Shown here one piece after another: positions 1-7,294 of a stretch of DNA of 64,000 bases. The notes beneath the pieces are model-generated. The model ran no database searches and was not told where the DNA came from. It saw only the letters and a list, made by a program, of their open reading frames with translations. Location: NCBI RefSeq assembly GCF_000426525.1, contig NZ_AUFN01000012.1, forward strand, positions 186,001 to 250,000, written 5' to 3'. Each line of letters starts with the position of its first letter. Within the stretch, counting starts at the first letter, position 1. This DNA comes from Nocardioides alkalitolerans DSM 16699 (GTDB taxonomy: Bacteria; Actinomycetota; Actinomycetes; Propionibacteriales; Nocardioidaceae). Both the position numbers and the translations under genes were made by a program.

Positions 1-642
1 GCCGATGCCGTCGTGGGTGTCGTGCAGCTGGTGGTAGGGGCCGGCCACGATCGTCACGAAGTACGTCGACAGCGGCTGGCTCCGCTCGAGGCGCCAGAGG
101 CCGGGCTCGACCTCCCGGCCCGGGGCGTTGCCGACCACGTTCCAGTCCTGCGGCACGCGCACGGTGAAGGTGTACGGCGCCTTGAGGTCCGGCTGGTCGA
201 AGCAGGCGAAGACGCTGGGCGCCGCATCCATGAAGCTCATGCCGTAGACGTAGCGGCGACCGTCGGCCGGGTCGGTGTGGTGGTGCAGGCCCTCCCCGTC
301 GGTGCGGAACGCCATCACGGCGTCGACGACGAGCACGTTCTCGCCGGCCTCGGTGTCGAGCGGGAGGCGGCCGGCCGCGAGCGACTCGGGGGCGAGACGG
401 CGGCCGTTCAGCTCGGCCGAGCGCAGCGACCGGGGCTTCACGTCCACGAAGGTCGCGCCGCCCTGGCTGGTGAACGAGATCGTGGTGCGGGAGCCGAAGG
501 TGGCCTCGTCGGCCGCGAGGTCGAGCTCCACGTCGTACGACGTCACGTCCAGCAGCGCCCTGCGGGCCACCGCCTCGTCGCGCCGCAGGCTGCGGGGCCG
601 GTCCGGGTGGGCGGGCGTCGGAGAGCTCGTGGCGTCGGTCAC
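1..642 (-). CDS. pepN: Aminopeptidase N (M1 family), N-terminal part, runs off the window
   Basis: N-terminal 214 codons of an M1-family zinc aminopeptidase, a cytosolic enzyme that removes N-terminal residues from peptides. The visible part matches the N-terminal beta domain: a short start, then SYDVELDL at about residue 37, FRTDGEGLHH near 105, YVYGMSFMDAAPSVFACFDQ around 125-145 and APYTFTVRVP with NVVGNAPG after it, the typical substrate-pocket region of PepN. The HEXXH zinc site would lie beyond the window edge and is not seen. The GTG start at 642 is chosen because a TAGGGT -10 box ends 6 nt upstream, the spacing of a leaderless transcript, and there is no ribosome binding site. The family call rests on sequence recognition only. 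Confidence 0.85.
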   Translation of the reverse strand, partial: MTDATSSPTPAHPDRPRSLRRDEAVARRALLDVTSYDVELDLAADEATFGSRTTISFTSQGGATFVDVKPRSLRSAELNGRRLAPESLAAGRLPLDTEAGENVLVVDAVMAFRTDGEGLHHHTDPADGRRYVYGMSFMDAAPSVFACFDQPDLKAPYTFTVRVPQDWNVVGNAPGREVEPGLWRLERSQPLSTYFVTIVAGPYHQLHDTHDGIG

Positions 643-648
643 GCCGTC

Positions 649-654
649 ACCCTA
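649..654 (-). promoter_or_regulatory. -10 box (TAGGGT) of leaderless pepN promoter
   Basis: TAGGGT on the minus strand ends 6 nt before the GTG start of the aminopeptidase gene. This is the spacing at which transcription would begin at or next to the start codon. No clear -35 hexamer. Confidence 0.5.
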
Positions 655-682
655 CGAGCCGCGGCGGACGGGTCCGCAGACG

Positions 683-724
683 CCACCGGCCCCGTCGGAC
701 ACGGGGTCGCGACGGGGCCGGTGG
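683..724 (-). terminator. Hairpin terminator behind the HesB-like gene
   Basis: Perfect 15-bp inverted repeat: arms 683-697 and 710-724 with a 12-nt loop, all GC-rich and with no T-run, as usual in actinobacteria. It lies 28 nt downstream of the stop codon of the minus-strand HesB-like gene and upstream of the pepN promoter, so it probably insulates the two. Confidence 0.7.
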
Positions 725-751
725 GGTGGAACGTGGTGCCGGGGTGGGGCG

Positions 752-1030
752 TCAGGCCCGGACCCCGAGGGAGAACTGGACCTGGCCGCCCTCGTCGACG
801 GCGGCGTCGAGCACCTTGTCGTCGAGCTCTCCGGCGGCGGCGCCGTCCAGGTAGACGGTGGCGCCGTCCTGCTGGACGACCTGGTCACCGTCCTCCGGTG
901 CCGGCGCCGTGGAGACCGCGAAGGCGGGCTCCGGCGCGGCGTCCGCCGTGATCCGCAGGCCCGTGGTGTCGGGCTGCTGGGTGGTGATGTCCTTAACGAT
1001 CGTGCTGGCGTTCTCGGTGAGGGTGAGCAT
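752..1030 (-). CDS. Small HesB/IscA-like protein without cysteines
   Basis: 92-residue protein resembling the HesB/IscA (Fe-S biogenesis) fold: it begins MLTLTENASTIVKDI, has the LRITADAAPEPAFAVS beta segment and an AVYLDGAA/DKVLDA region before a GQVQFSLG end. The three conserved cysteines that bind iron or the cluster in A-type carriers are all absent (no cysteine in the protein), so a role as a cluster carrier is doubtful. The ATG at 1030 follows a GAGGAA ribosome binding site; longer in-frame starts upstream lack one and would enter unrelated sequence. It stands alone, bounded by a strong hairpin downstream. Similar cysteine-free proteins are often annotated as HesB in actinobacteria; function unknown. 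Confidence 0.7.
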   Translation of the reverse strand: MLTLTENASTIVKDITTQQPDTTGLRITADAAPEPAFAVSTAPAPEDGDQVVQQDGATVYLDGAAAGELDDKVLDAAVDEGGQVQFSLGVRA

Positions 1031-1124
1031 CGTTCCTCGACTTCCGATGTCGCGTGCAGAGACCTCCCCCACCATGCCGAGAAGCCCGCCGGGACACAAA
1101 CCGGGCGGGTCCTCGGCGCGTCGC

Positions 1125-1820
1125 TCAGCCGATCGTGACGGAGACAATGTCGACCGGCGTGTTCGGGGCGCCGCCGCCGGCCGGGTTGCTGCCGTCGTCG
1201 CCGTCGGCCGCGATCTCCTCGATCACGCCGAGGTCGGCGGGGTCGACGGTGCCGAACACCGTGTAGCTGGGCGGGAGCTGCGTGTCGCCGTACACGATGA
1301 AGAACTGCGAGCCCTGCGTGTCGGGGCCGGCGTTCGCCATGGCCAGCGTGCCGGCGCCGTAGGTCTCGTCGCCGGACAGCTCGTCGGCGAAGGAGTAGCC
1401 CGGGCCGCCGGCGGTCGTGCCCGACGGGTCACCGCACTGCAGCAGCTCGAAGCCCGGGGTCGTGGTGATGCGGGGGCACGGGGTGTCGTCGTAGAACCCC
1501 TGCTCCGCGAGGGAGACGAACGAGTTCACGGTGCACGGCGTGGTGTCGCCGTTGAGGGTGATGTCCAGGTCGCCGTTCGAGGTGGTGATGACGGCCGAGG
1601 TGGGCTCGGTGAGCGTGGCCTCCGTCGGCGGTGCGTCCACCTCGCGCGCCGCGTCGCCCTCGGCGACGTACTCGCACGTGCCGTCCGCGGCGGCGGACGA
1701 CCCGTCGCCCCCCGAGGAGCCCGACGAGTCCGACTCGTCGGAGTCGGACCCGCACGCCGCGAGCAGCGGGAGGGCGAGGACGGCGGCGATCGAGAGGGCG
1801 CGGGTGGTTGCTCGGCTCAT
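1125..1820 (-). CDS. Lipoprotein peptidyl-prolyl cis-trans isomerase, cyclophilin type
   Basis: 231-residue exported cyclophilin that would help fold secreted proteins outside the membrane. The first 22 residues form a lipoprotein signal with LLAAC; Cys23 would be lipidated. A Ser/Gly/Asp-rich linker (about 24-46) follows, then the cyclophilin domain: ITTSNGDLDITLNGD near 80-95, NSFVSLAEQGFYDDT, the family signature GPDTQGSQFFI around 165-175, and YTVFGTV. The cysteines CTVNSF and CPRI/LQCGDP may form disulfides. The ATG at 1820 is supported by a TAGGCT box ending 7 nt upstream (leaderless). The long extension of this frame upstream overlaps the next gene and is not coding. Confidence 0.9.
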   Translation of the reverse strand: MSRATTRALSIAAVLALPLLAACGSDSDESDSSGSSGGDGSSAAADGTCEYVAEGDAAREVDAPPTEATLTEPTSAVITTSNGDLDITLNGDTTPCTVNSFVSLAEQGFYDDTPCPRITTTPGFELLQCGDPSGTTAGGPGYSFADELSGDETYGAGTLAMANAGPDTQGSQFFIVYGDTQLPPSYTVFGTVDPADLGVIEEIAADGDDGSNPAGGGAPNTPVDIVSVTIG

Positions 1821-1827
1821 GCGCCAG

Positions 1828-1833
1828 AGCCTA
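1828..1833 (-). promoter_or_regulatory. -10 box (TAGGCT) of leaderless cyclophilin promoter
   Basis: TAGGCT on the minus strand followed by 7 nt and the ATG at 1820. It separates this gene from the upstream amino-acid enzyme that ends 22 bp away, so the cyclophilin has its own promoter. Confidence 0.5.
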
Positions 1834-1842
1834 GGCGGCGGG

Positions 1843-2904
1843 TCAGGTGTTGCGGCCGCGGGCCTCCACCGGCAGCGGCGTGCCGTCCACCCAGAGCTCG
1901 TCGGCGAGGTTGACGGCGGCGCACACGTGGTTGGGCGCCACGGCGATCCGCGAGCCGACGGGCGGCAGCACCGCACCGGCCAGGTCGACCACGGCGTGGT
2001 GCTCCGAGAGCTGCACCACGCGGGCGTCCGGGTGGTCGGGCAACCGACCGAAACCGGTCGCGTACGGCGCGCGGTCGGCGCCCAGCACCTTGCTGCCCGC
2101 GTCGAGCACGAGGCGCCCTCCGGCGTGGCTGACGACGGTGGCGACACAGACGAGGGCCAGGTCGTCGGGCTGGGCGTGGCCGAGCTCCCACTGCTGCGCG
2201 TCGCCCAGCAGGTAGACGCCCGGCCGCAGCTCGTCGACGGCCGGGGCACCGGCGGCCAGGGTCGCGGCGAGGCTGGGCGTGGAGCCGCCGCTGCGCACGG
2301 GGCAGGCCAGTCCGGCGTCCGCGAGCGCGGTCGCCGCGGCGGCCAGGGTCTCCGCCTCGGCGCGCGCCACGTCGCCGGCGACGCCCGGGCCGTAGGAGTG
2401 GCCGGGGAACGTGAAGACACCCGCGAGAGGCAGACCTGCGTCGTACGCCGCGCCCGCGACGGCCGCCGCCTCCGCGGCGCGGACCCCGGTGCGGTGCTGG
2501 CCCGAGTCGAGCTCGACCATCACCTCGACCCCCGTGCCCGCCAGCGGGGCGGCCCGGCGTGCACCGTCCGTCGAGTCGACGCCGAGCACGATCCGCGCCC
2601 GCTCGGCGAGGGCCCGGACCCGGGTGAGCCGGGCCTCGTCGAGGAAGACCGGGTAGGCGACGAGCACGTCGTCGAAGCCCGCCGCGACGAACACCTCGGC
2701 CTCGCCGACCGTCGCGACCGTGATGCCGCGGGCGCCCTCCTCGACCTGCCAGCGCGCCAGCTCGGGGGACTTGTGGGTCTTGACGTGCGGCCGCACCGCC
2801 ACGCCCCGCTCGGCGGCCGCCGCGTGCACACGCCGCAGGTTGCGCCGGACGCGCTGCTCGTCGACCTGCAGGTACGGCGTGGCCGGCGCGGTCCGGAGGC
2901 TCAC
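1843..2904 (-). CDS. PLP-dependent D-amino-acid enzyme of the D-threonine aldolase / D-serine dehydratase type
   Basis: 353-residue fold-type III PLP enzyme. The alanine-racemase-like N-terminal barrel contains RPHVKTHKSPELARWQ at about residues 35-50, with the PLP lysine, then GITVATVGEAEVF and SGGSTPS, which grip the cofactor phosphate. The C-terminal domain holds SEHHAVVD and APNHVCAAVN, the His/Cys metal site typical of DSD1/D-threonine aldolases rather than alanine racemases. It may cleave D-threonine-like beta-hydroxy amino acids or dehydrate D-serine; the substrate cannot be decided here. The GTG start overlaps the TGA of the preceding aldo/keto reductase by 4 nt (GTGA), so the two are translationally coupled. 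Confidence 0.82.
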   Translation of the reverse strand: MSLRTAPATPYLQVDEQRVRRNLRRVHAAAAERGVAVRPHVKTHKSPELARWQVEEGARGITVATVGEAEVFVAAGFDDVLVAYPVFLDEARLTRVRALAERARIVLGVDSTDGARRAAPLAGTGVEVMVELDSGQHRTGVRAAEAAAVAGAAYDAGLPLAGVFTFPGHSYGPGVAGDVARAEAETLAAAATALADAGLACPVRSGGSTPSLAATLAAGAPAVDELRPGVYLLGDAQQWELGHAQPDDLALVCVATVVSHAGGRLVLDAGSKVLGADRAPYATGFGRLPDHPDARVVQLSEHHAVVDLAGAVLPPVGSRIAVAPNHVCAAVNLADELWVDGTPLPVEARGRNT

Positions 2905-3743
2905 ATCTCCTCGTGCGTCTCGGGGTCGGCGCCGAAGATGCGGCCGTCGGGGCGACCGAGCGCCGTGAGGGCGGCGACCTCGTCGTCGGTGAGCTCGAAG
3001 CCGAACACGTCGAGGTTGCTGCGCTGCCGCTCGGGCGAGGCCGACTTGGGGATCGGCAGCGACCCGATCTGCACGTGCCAGCGCAGCACGACGGCCGCCG
3101 GGTCGACGCCGAGGCGTTCGGCCGGGCCGGTCACCGCGGCCTCGTGGGCGAGGTCGCCCACCCGCGCGAGCGGGCTCCAGGCCTCGGTGCGGACGTCCCA
3201 CCGCTCGTGGGCCTTCCGCAGCGAGGCCTGCGGGTAGTACGGGTGCAGCTCGACCTGGTTCACCGACGGCGCGACGCCGGTGGCGTCGACGATCGTCTCG
3301 AGGTGCTGCTCGGTGAAGTTGGAGACGCCGATGGAGCGCACCAGTCCGCGCTCCTTCAGGTCGATGAGCGCGCGCCACGCCTCGCCGTACCGGCCGACGC
3401 TCGGGTTCGGCCAGTGGATGACCTGGAGGTCGAGGTGGTCGAGCCCGAGGCGCTCGAGGCTGCCCTCGACGCTGGCGACGGCCTCGTCGTACCCGTGGTG
3501 GCGGCCCGGGATCTTGCTCGTGACCTGGTAGGCGTCGCGGGGGAGCCCGCTGCGGCGCAGGGCCTCGCCGACGGCCTCCTCGTTCTCGTAGTTCACCGCC
3601 GTGTCGATGAGCCGGTAGCCGACCTCGAGCGCGGAGAGCACGCCGTCGACGCACTCCTGGCCCTTCAGCGGGTAGGTGCCGAAGCCGACCGCGGGGAGGG
3701 TCGTGCCGTCGTTGAGGGTGTGGGTGGGGACCTCGATCGTCAT
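2901..3743 (-). CDS. Aldo/keto reductase
   Basis: 280-residue NADPH-dependent aldo/keto reductase of the 2,5-diketo-gluconate reductase type. Visible features: LPAVGFGTYPL near residue 17, LIDTAVNYENEEAVGEAL near 45-60 (catalytic Asp and Tyr), TSKIPG (Lys), LQVIHWPNP (His), SIGVSNFTEQHL, NQVELHPYYPQ and, towards the end, PKSASPERQRSNLDVF, the NADP phosphate-binding loop. First gene of a two-gene operon with the overlapping PLP enzyme; together they could process a hydroxy amino acid and the resulting aldehyde, but this is inference. The ATG at 3743 has no ribosome binding site; a TAGCGT -10 box ends 6 nt upstream. Confidence 0.92.
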   Translation of the reverse strand: MTIEVPTHTLNDGTTLPAVGFGTYPLKGQECVDGVLSALEVGYRLIDTAVNYENEEAVGEALRRSGLPRDAYQVTSKIPGRHHGYDEAVASVEGSLERLGLDHLDLQVIHWPNPSVGRYGEAWRALIDLKERGLVRSIGVSNFTEQHLETIVDATGVAPSVNQVELHPYYPQASLRKAHERWDVRTEAWSPLARVGDLAHEAAVTGPAERLGVDPAAVVLRWHVQIGSLPIPKSASPERQRSNLDVFGFELTDDEVAALTALGRPDGRIFGADPETHEEM

Positions 3744-3749
3744 GCCGCC

Positions 3750-3755
3750 ACGCTA
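3750..3755 (-). promoter_or_regulatory. -10 box (TAGCGT) of leaderless aldo/keto reductase promoter
   Basis: TAGCGT on the minus strand, 6-nt spacer, then the ATG at 3743. Would drive the two-gene reductase/PLP-enzyme operon. Confidence 0.5.
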
Positions 3756-3805
3756 CGCACGCCGGGGAAGCACGGGGGGAGTGCGGGCCGTGAGGGAGGG
3801 GGAGG

Positions 3806-4297
3806 TCAGGTGCCCTGGGGTCCGTCGTCGGCGGGGCGCGCGGCGTGGTGCCGGTGGCCGGGGGTACGGCGCGACTCCTTCATCTCCGCCTCGAAGAGGT
3901 GGCGGCGACCGCCGACCAGCGCGTCGCGCGCCTGCTGCTCGAGGGCACGGAACGCGGAGTAGTAGGTGTCGTCGTACTCCTCGACGATCTGGAACGACCA
4001 CCGGCCCTCGACCACGTTGCGGCCGACGAGCTCGCGCTCCACCTCGTCGGCCAGGTCGGCGTGGCCCGCCTCGCGCAGCTCGTCGACGGCCTCGCCGAGC
4101 GTGAGGTCGGCCGTGCCGCTGAGGCGGTGGAAGGTGTAGAGGTGGCCGCGGGCGACCTCGACGGCCTCCAGCGCCTCGGAGAGCTTGCCGAGCGCCGAGA
4201 CGGTCGCGTCGCTGACCCCGTCGGGGCGGCGGTGCTGCTCGGTGGGCTGCTCGGTGGGCTGCTCGGTCGGGCTCTCGTCGTGCGGCGCGGGGCTCAT
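3806..4297 (-). CDS. Conserved actinobacterial protein of unknown function
   Basis: 163 residues, cytoplasmic, no signal or membrane segment. The N-terminus carries a short tandem repeat, PTEQ three times (visible as a 12-bp DNA repeat near 4238-4270). The core, about residues 28-135, is helical with the look of a conserved family: LSEALEAVEVARGHLYTFHRL, then LGEAVDELREAGHADLADEVERELVGRNV and a WSFQIVEEYDDTYYSAF segment. The tail is basic and histidine-rich (HRHHAARP). I do not recognise a function. Start at 4297 is supported by a TAGGGT box 7 nt upstream. Confidence 0.8.
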   Translation of the reverse strand: MSPAPHDESPTEQPTEQPTEQHRRPDGVSDATVSALGKLSEALEAVEVARGHLYTFHRLSGTADLTLGEAVDELREAGHADLADEVERELVGRNVVEGRWSFQIVEEYDDTYYSAFRALEQQARDALVGGRRHLFEAEMKESRRTPGHRHHAARPADDGPQGT

Positions 4298-4304
4298 GCA
4301 CCTG

Positions 4305-4310
4305 ACCCTA
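4305..4310 (-). promoter_or_regulatory. -10 box (TAGGGT) of leaderless promoter
   Basis: TAGGGT on the minus strand, 7-nt spacer, then the ATG at 4297 of the PTEQ-repeat protein. The box lies between this gene and the stop codon of the upstream VOC gene at 4319. Confidence 0.5.
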
Positions 4311-4318
4311 GGGGCGGC

Positions 4319-4732
4319 TCAGGGCTGCGTGTAGAGACAGAAGGGGTGACCCGCGGGGTCGGCCAGGACGTAGAGGACCTCCTCCGGCTCCTCGCTCCGC
4401 CGCAGGACCGTCGCGCCGAGCTCCTCGGCCCGCAACCGGTGGGGCTCGAGGTCGCTCGGGTCGTCGACGATGAAGCACAGGTGCAGCTGCATCGGGACCT
4501 CGGTCGTCGGCCACGTCGAGCGGGGCAGCTCGTCGACGCGCTGGAACGACGCCACCCGTCGGCCCTCGTCGTCGACCAGCACCAGCCAGTCGGCCTCGTC
4601 CTCCGTGCCGTCCGCACCGGGCTCGTCGCCCCGGCGGTAGCGCAGTCCGAGCAGCGCCCGGTAGAACTCGGCCAGACCACGGGCGTCGGTCGCGTCGAGG
4701 ACGGTCGAGGAGAGGCGTGGGAACGAGTGCAC
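4319..4732 (-). CDS. VOC (glyoxalase/bleomycin-resistance fold) family protein
   Basis: 137-residue single VOC module. It shows the paired beta-alpha-beta-beta-beta units: LSSTVLDATDARGLAEFYRALLGL at the start and, in the second half, QLHLCFIVDDPSDLEPHRLRAEELGATVL and ADPAGHPFCLY, the usual C-terminal metal-side strand. Members act on varied small molecules; substrate unknown. Several upstream starts exist in frame, but the GTG at 4732 begins directly before the first conserved strand; starts further up would run into the divergent gene beginning at 4794. Ribosome binding is weak, so the start is the least certain part. Confidence 0.8.
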   Translation of the reverse strand: MHSFPRLSSTVLDATDARGLAEFYRALLGLRYRRGDEPGADGTEDEADWLVLVDDEGRRVASFQRVDELPRSTWPTTEVPMQLHLCFIVDDPSDLEPHRLRAEELGATVLRRSEEPEEVLYVLADPAGHPFCLYTQP

Positions 4733-4780
4733 GGGCCCAGCCAAGACCTCGGGCGCAGCCGGGCGCAAGGGGCCGGTTCC

Positions 4781-4786
4781 TAGGAT
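4781..4786 (+). promoter_or_regulatory. -10 box (TAGGAT) of leaderless promoter
   Basis: TAGGAT followed by exactly 7 nt and the ATG at 4794 of the maltokinase-cap-like gene. No ribosome binding site is present there. Confidence 0.55.
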
Positions 4787-4793
4787 CGCCCCC

Positions 4794-5441
4794 ATGGCCC
4801 TCATCCACCGCGCCGAGATCACGCCCACCAAGCCCGCGCTGCTCACGCGCCTGCTCGCCGGCGCACCCTGGGCGGCCGGGCGCGAGCTCGTCCGGCTCGA
4901 GGTCGTGGACGCCTACCGCCTCGACGACCCCAGCGGCGACGTCGGGATGGAGGCGTTCGTCCTCCGCGTGGGCGACGGGCCCCTGCTGCACGTGCCCGTG
5001 ACCTACCGCGGCGCGCCGCTCGAGGGCGGCGAGCCCTGGCTGGTCGGCACGATGGAGCACTCGGTGCTGGGCCGCCGCTGGGTGTACGACGCGGTCGGCG
5101 ACCCGACGTACCTCACGACCCTCCTGACGGCCGTCGCCACCGGCGGCCACCAGGCCGACTACCTCGTCGACGTCGACGGCGCCCTCGAGCCGCGCGTGCT
5201 CACCATGACGGTCACCGGGTCCGGCGGATCGGCCGTCGGGGCCACGCTCGAGGGTCCGGTGACCGAGGAGCACGTGGTCACCGACGCCACCGCCACCACG
5301 GTCACCGTCGGCGGGCGGCGGGTCGTCGTACGACGCGTGCTCGGCGACGCGGCGGCCCCGGACCTGGCCGCGACGGCCGGCACGCTCGTCGGCACCTGGG
5401 ACGAGCACGACGAGGTGCTCGCGGTCGTCGACCCGGTCTGA
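4794..5441 (+). CDS. Maltokinase N-terminal cap-like domain protein
   Basis: 215 residues resembling the stand-alone N-terminal cap of actinobacterial maltokinases, without the kinase part. Typical elements: MALIHRAEITPTKPALL at the start, YRLDDPSGDVGMEAFVL near 40-55, LHVPVTYRGAPLEGGEPWLVG around 65-85 and TMEHSVLGRRWVYDAVGDP at about 86-105, followed by a less conserved beta-rich second half. Such proteins occur near trehalose/glycogen genes in some actinobacteria, but no such gene is seen here. Biochemical role unknown. The start is set by the leaderless -10 box and by the conserved first residues. It faces the VOC gene divergently. Confidence 0.72.
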   Translation: MALIHRAEITPTKPALLTRLLAGAPWAAGRELVRLEVVDAYRLDDPSGDVGMEAFVLRVGDGPLLHVPVTYRGAPLEGGEPWLVGTMEHSVLGRRWVYDAVGDPTYLTTLLTAVATGGHQADYLVDVDGALEPRVLTMTVTGSGGSAVGATLEGPVTEEHVVTDATATTVTVGGRRVVVRRVLGDAAAPDLAATAGTLVGTWDEHDEVLAVVDPV

Positions 5442-5480
5442 GCGCCCCCGTTCGGTCGTGCCGGTCCCCCAGCGCCGGTC

Positions 5481-6368
5481 TCAGCGGCGCGCGAGCCAGA
5501 CGGTGCGGCCGCCGCGGAGCGCGAGGTCGGTGCGGCGGAGCACGCTCGCGGGCCCGTCGTCGTCCAGGAGCCCGTCGAGCGTGGCCAGGTCGTCGGGATC
5601 GAGGCGTTCGGCGAGCGTCGGTCGGACGATGCGCAGGTAGCCCCGCGCGTAGCGGGGGAGGTCGGCGCCCTCCGCGGCCCGGAGGTCGAAGCGCCGGACC
5701 GTCACGTCGTCGAACCCGACCGACGTGAGCACCGGCGCCCAGTCGACCGCGTGCGACGACGCCACCCCGTGCTCGCCCGTGCGCAGCGCGGCGTGCCAGC
5801 GCTCCTCGTCGTCGCCGGGGAGGAACCGGGGGAGCCCGTCCATCTCGACCACCACGAGCAGCCCGCCAGGGCGCAGCGCCTCCCGGGCGTCCCGCAGCAC
5901 CCGCTCCGGATGCGTGAGCTCGTGGGCCATCAGCGAGGCCCAGACCACGTCGAGCCCCACCACCTCGAGGGCCGGGAACTCCTGGTCGACGTCGGCCTGC
6001 ACGGTGCGGACGCGGTCGTCGACGCCCGCGCGCTCGGCCCGGGCACGCACCCGGGAGAGCATGGTCCGCCACCGGTCGGCGGCGTAGACGCTCGCGTCGG
6101 CGAACCGCTCGGCCAGGGCCACACTGCCGGTGCCGGTGCCGGCCCCGAGGTCGAGCAGGGCCCGCCGCGGGAGGCCCTCGGCCTCCGCGTGCACCCAGTC
6201 GACGACCTCCGCGAGGTACGGCGCGAGCACCGCCCCGTCGAGGTCCAGCATGTCGGCGAGCTCGCCGAGCGACTGCTCGTCGTCGGTGAGGGGCAGCCCA
6301 CCGTGTCCGTGTCCGTTGGCGTGCCCGTGGCCGCTCTCGTGGCCTGCCACGTGGTCGTGTGCGCTCAT
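5481..6368 (-). CDS. Class I SAM-dependent methyltransferase with His-rich N-terminus
   Basis: 295 residues. After the start come a stretch of alternating His/Gly ([21 protein letters not shown], nine histidines in the first 25 residues), then a Rossmann methyltransferase domain: [19 protein letters not shown] at about 70-90 (motif I), VYAADRW (acidic residue for SAM ribose), [48 protein letters not shown]. The His run suggests metal binding or sensing (inference). It is divergent from the XRE regulator with 48 bp between the starts; both promoters appear leaderless and lie face to face, so the regulator probably controls this gene. Substrate unknown. Confidence 0.87.
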   Translation of the reverse strand: MSAHDHVAGHESGHGHANGHGHGGLPLTDDEQSLGELADMLDLDGAVLAPYLAEVVDWVHAEAEGLPRRALLDLGAGTGTGSVALAERFADASVYAADRWRTMLSRVRARAERAGVDDRVRTVQADVDQEFPALEVVGLDVVWASLMAHELTHPERVLRDAREALRPGGLLVVVEMDGLPRFLPGDDEERWHAALRTGEHGVASSHAVDWAPVLTSVGFDDVTVRRFDLRAAEGADLPRYARGYLRIVRPTLAERLDPDDLATLDGLLDDDGPASVLRRTDLALRGGRTVWLARR

Positions 6369-6375
6369 GGGTCCG

Positions 6376-6381
6376 ACCGTA
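6376..6381 (-). promoter_or_regulatory. -10 box (TACGGT) of leaderless methyltransferase promoter
   Basis: TACGGT on the minus strand, 7-nt spacer, then the ATG at 6368. It lies only about 23 bp from the -10 box of the divergent regulator gene. Confidence 0.5.
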
Positions 6382-6390
6382 CGTCGTACC

Positions 6391-6424
6391 TGCGTCAGCG
6401 ACATACACTTTTGCGCATGACGCA
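6391..6424. promoter_or_regulatory. Candidate operator of the XRE regulator (TGCGTCA...TGACGCA)
   Basis: TGCGTCA at 6391-6397 and its exact complement TGACGCA at 6418-6424 flank the regulator's -10 box. An overlapping smaller repeat, TTGCG-CATGA-CGCAA at 6412-6426, covers the start codon. Position fits autorepression and control of the divergent methyltransferase. Not demonstrated. Confidence 0.4.
6404..6409 (+). promoter_or_regulatory. -10 box (TACACT) of leaderless XRE-regulator promoter
   Basis: TACACT followed by 7 nt and the ATG at 6417. No ribosome binding site. Confidence 0.5.
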
Positions 6425-7061
6425 AGACGTGGATCTCGACGCCGTGGTCCGGAGCCGCATCCGGAGCCTCCGCCTCGCCCGCGGCTGGTCGCTCGACGCC
6501 CTCGCCGCCCGGTGCCACCTCAGCCCGTCGACGCTGAGCCGTATCGAGACCGGGCACCGCCGCATCGCCCTCGACCAGCTGGTGCCGCTCGCCCGGGCGC
6601 TGGGCACGACGCTCGACCAGCTCGTCGACACGGCGTCGGACGCCGACGTCGTGATCCGCCCGGTCGCCGACGACGCCCGCCCCGGCATGACCGCCTGGAT
6701 GCTGACCCGCGACCACGGTCCGCGCACCGTCGCGAAGCTGCGGATCACCCGGCCCACCCGGCCGCTGCCCGCCGACCAGCTCGGGGTGCACCCGGGCCAC
6801 GACTGGTTCACCGTGCTGACCGGCACGGCCCGGCTGCAGCTCGGCGATCGCACGCTGCTCGTCGAGCCGGGGGAGGCGGCCGAGTTCTCGACGATGGTGC
6901 CGCACGCCATCTCGGCGTACGACGGCCCCGTCGAGCTGCTCGTCATCCTCGACCGCGACGGCGAGCGTGCCCACCTGCACGGGGCGGGAGGCGGCGCCTC
7001 GGACGACCCGGCCGGCGACGGAGCCGGCGACGGGGCGGGCCCTGCCGGTTTCACCGGCTAG
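6417..7061 (+). CDS. XRE-family regulator with C-terminal cupin domain
   Basis: 214 residues. Residues 10-65 form a helix-turn-helix: [36 protein letters not shown], then [17 protein letters not shown]. Residues about 120-185 form a small cupin: [36 protein letters not shown] with MVPHAISAY, which would bind a small ligand. This two-domain plan is a common bacterial repressor/activator type controlling adjacent metabolic genes. The tail is Gly/Asp-rich. The stop codon TAG sits at the centre of a perfect palindrome and is followed by a strong terminator. The divergent methyltransferase is the likely target. Confidence 0.9.
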   Translation: MTQDVDLDAVVRSRIRSLRLARGWSLDALAARCHLSPSTLSRIETGHRRIALDQLVPLARALGTTLDQLVDTASDADVVIRPVADDARPGMTAWMLTRDHGPRTVAKLRITRPTRPLPADQLGVHPGHDWFTVLTGTARLQLGDRTLLVEPGEAAEFSTMVPHAISAYDGPVELLVILDRDGERAHLHGAGGGASDDPAGDGAGDGAGPAGFTG

Positions 7062-7069
7062 CCGGTGAA
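7050..7069. repeat. Perfect 20-bp palindrome over the stop codon of the XRE gene
   Basis: TTCACCGGCTAGCCGGTGAA reads the same on both strands, with the TAG stop of the regulator at its centre (TAG at 7059-7061). It could fold as a hairpin in RNA or bind a dimeric protein. It lies 1 nt upstream of the terminator hairpin. Confidence 0.6.
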
Positions 7070-7070
7070 T

Positions 7071-7110
7071 CCGGCACCTGGCGCGCGAACCTTCGTGCGC
7101 CAGGTGCCGG
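7071..7110 (+). terminator. Terminator hairpin behind the XRE regulator
   Basis: Arms 7071-7084 and 7097-7110 pair perfectly over 14 bp, with further pairing into the loop. GC-rich and no T-run. Confidence 0.75.
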
Positions 7111-7294
7111 TATCGCGCAGGACCGTGGGGCGGGTGGGGCCAACGGGACGTCCCGGCGCCCCGGGCACGACCCTCCCCGCAGGCCCTCGCCGCTCCCCAC
7201 CTGGTCGGAGCCGTGGGATTGTGAGCGCCACGGAATGGGCACAGCACCCCACAGCCCGCGACGGTGCGGGGTGCACGAGGAGAGGACGACGACC

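Noticed and set aside
13..951. 312-codon plus-strand frame at the window start
   Set aside because: Antisense of the aminopeptidase N fragment, which has clear M1 features.
1843..3654. 603-codon extension of the PLP-enzyme frame
   Set aside because: The first 250 codons run through the aldo/keto reductase gene in another frame; the real start is the GTG at 2904.
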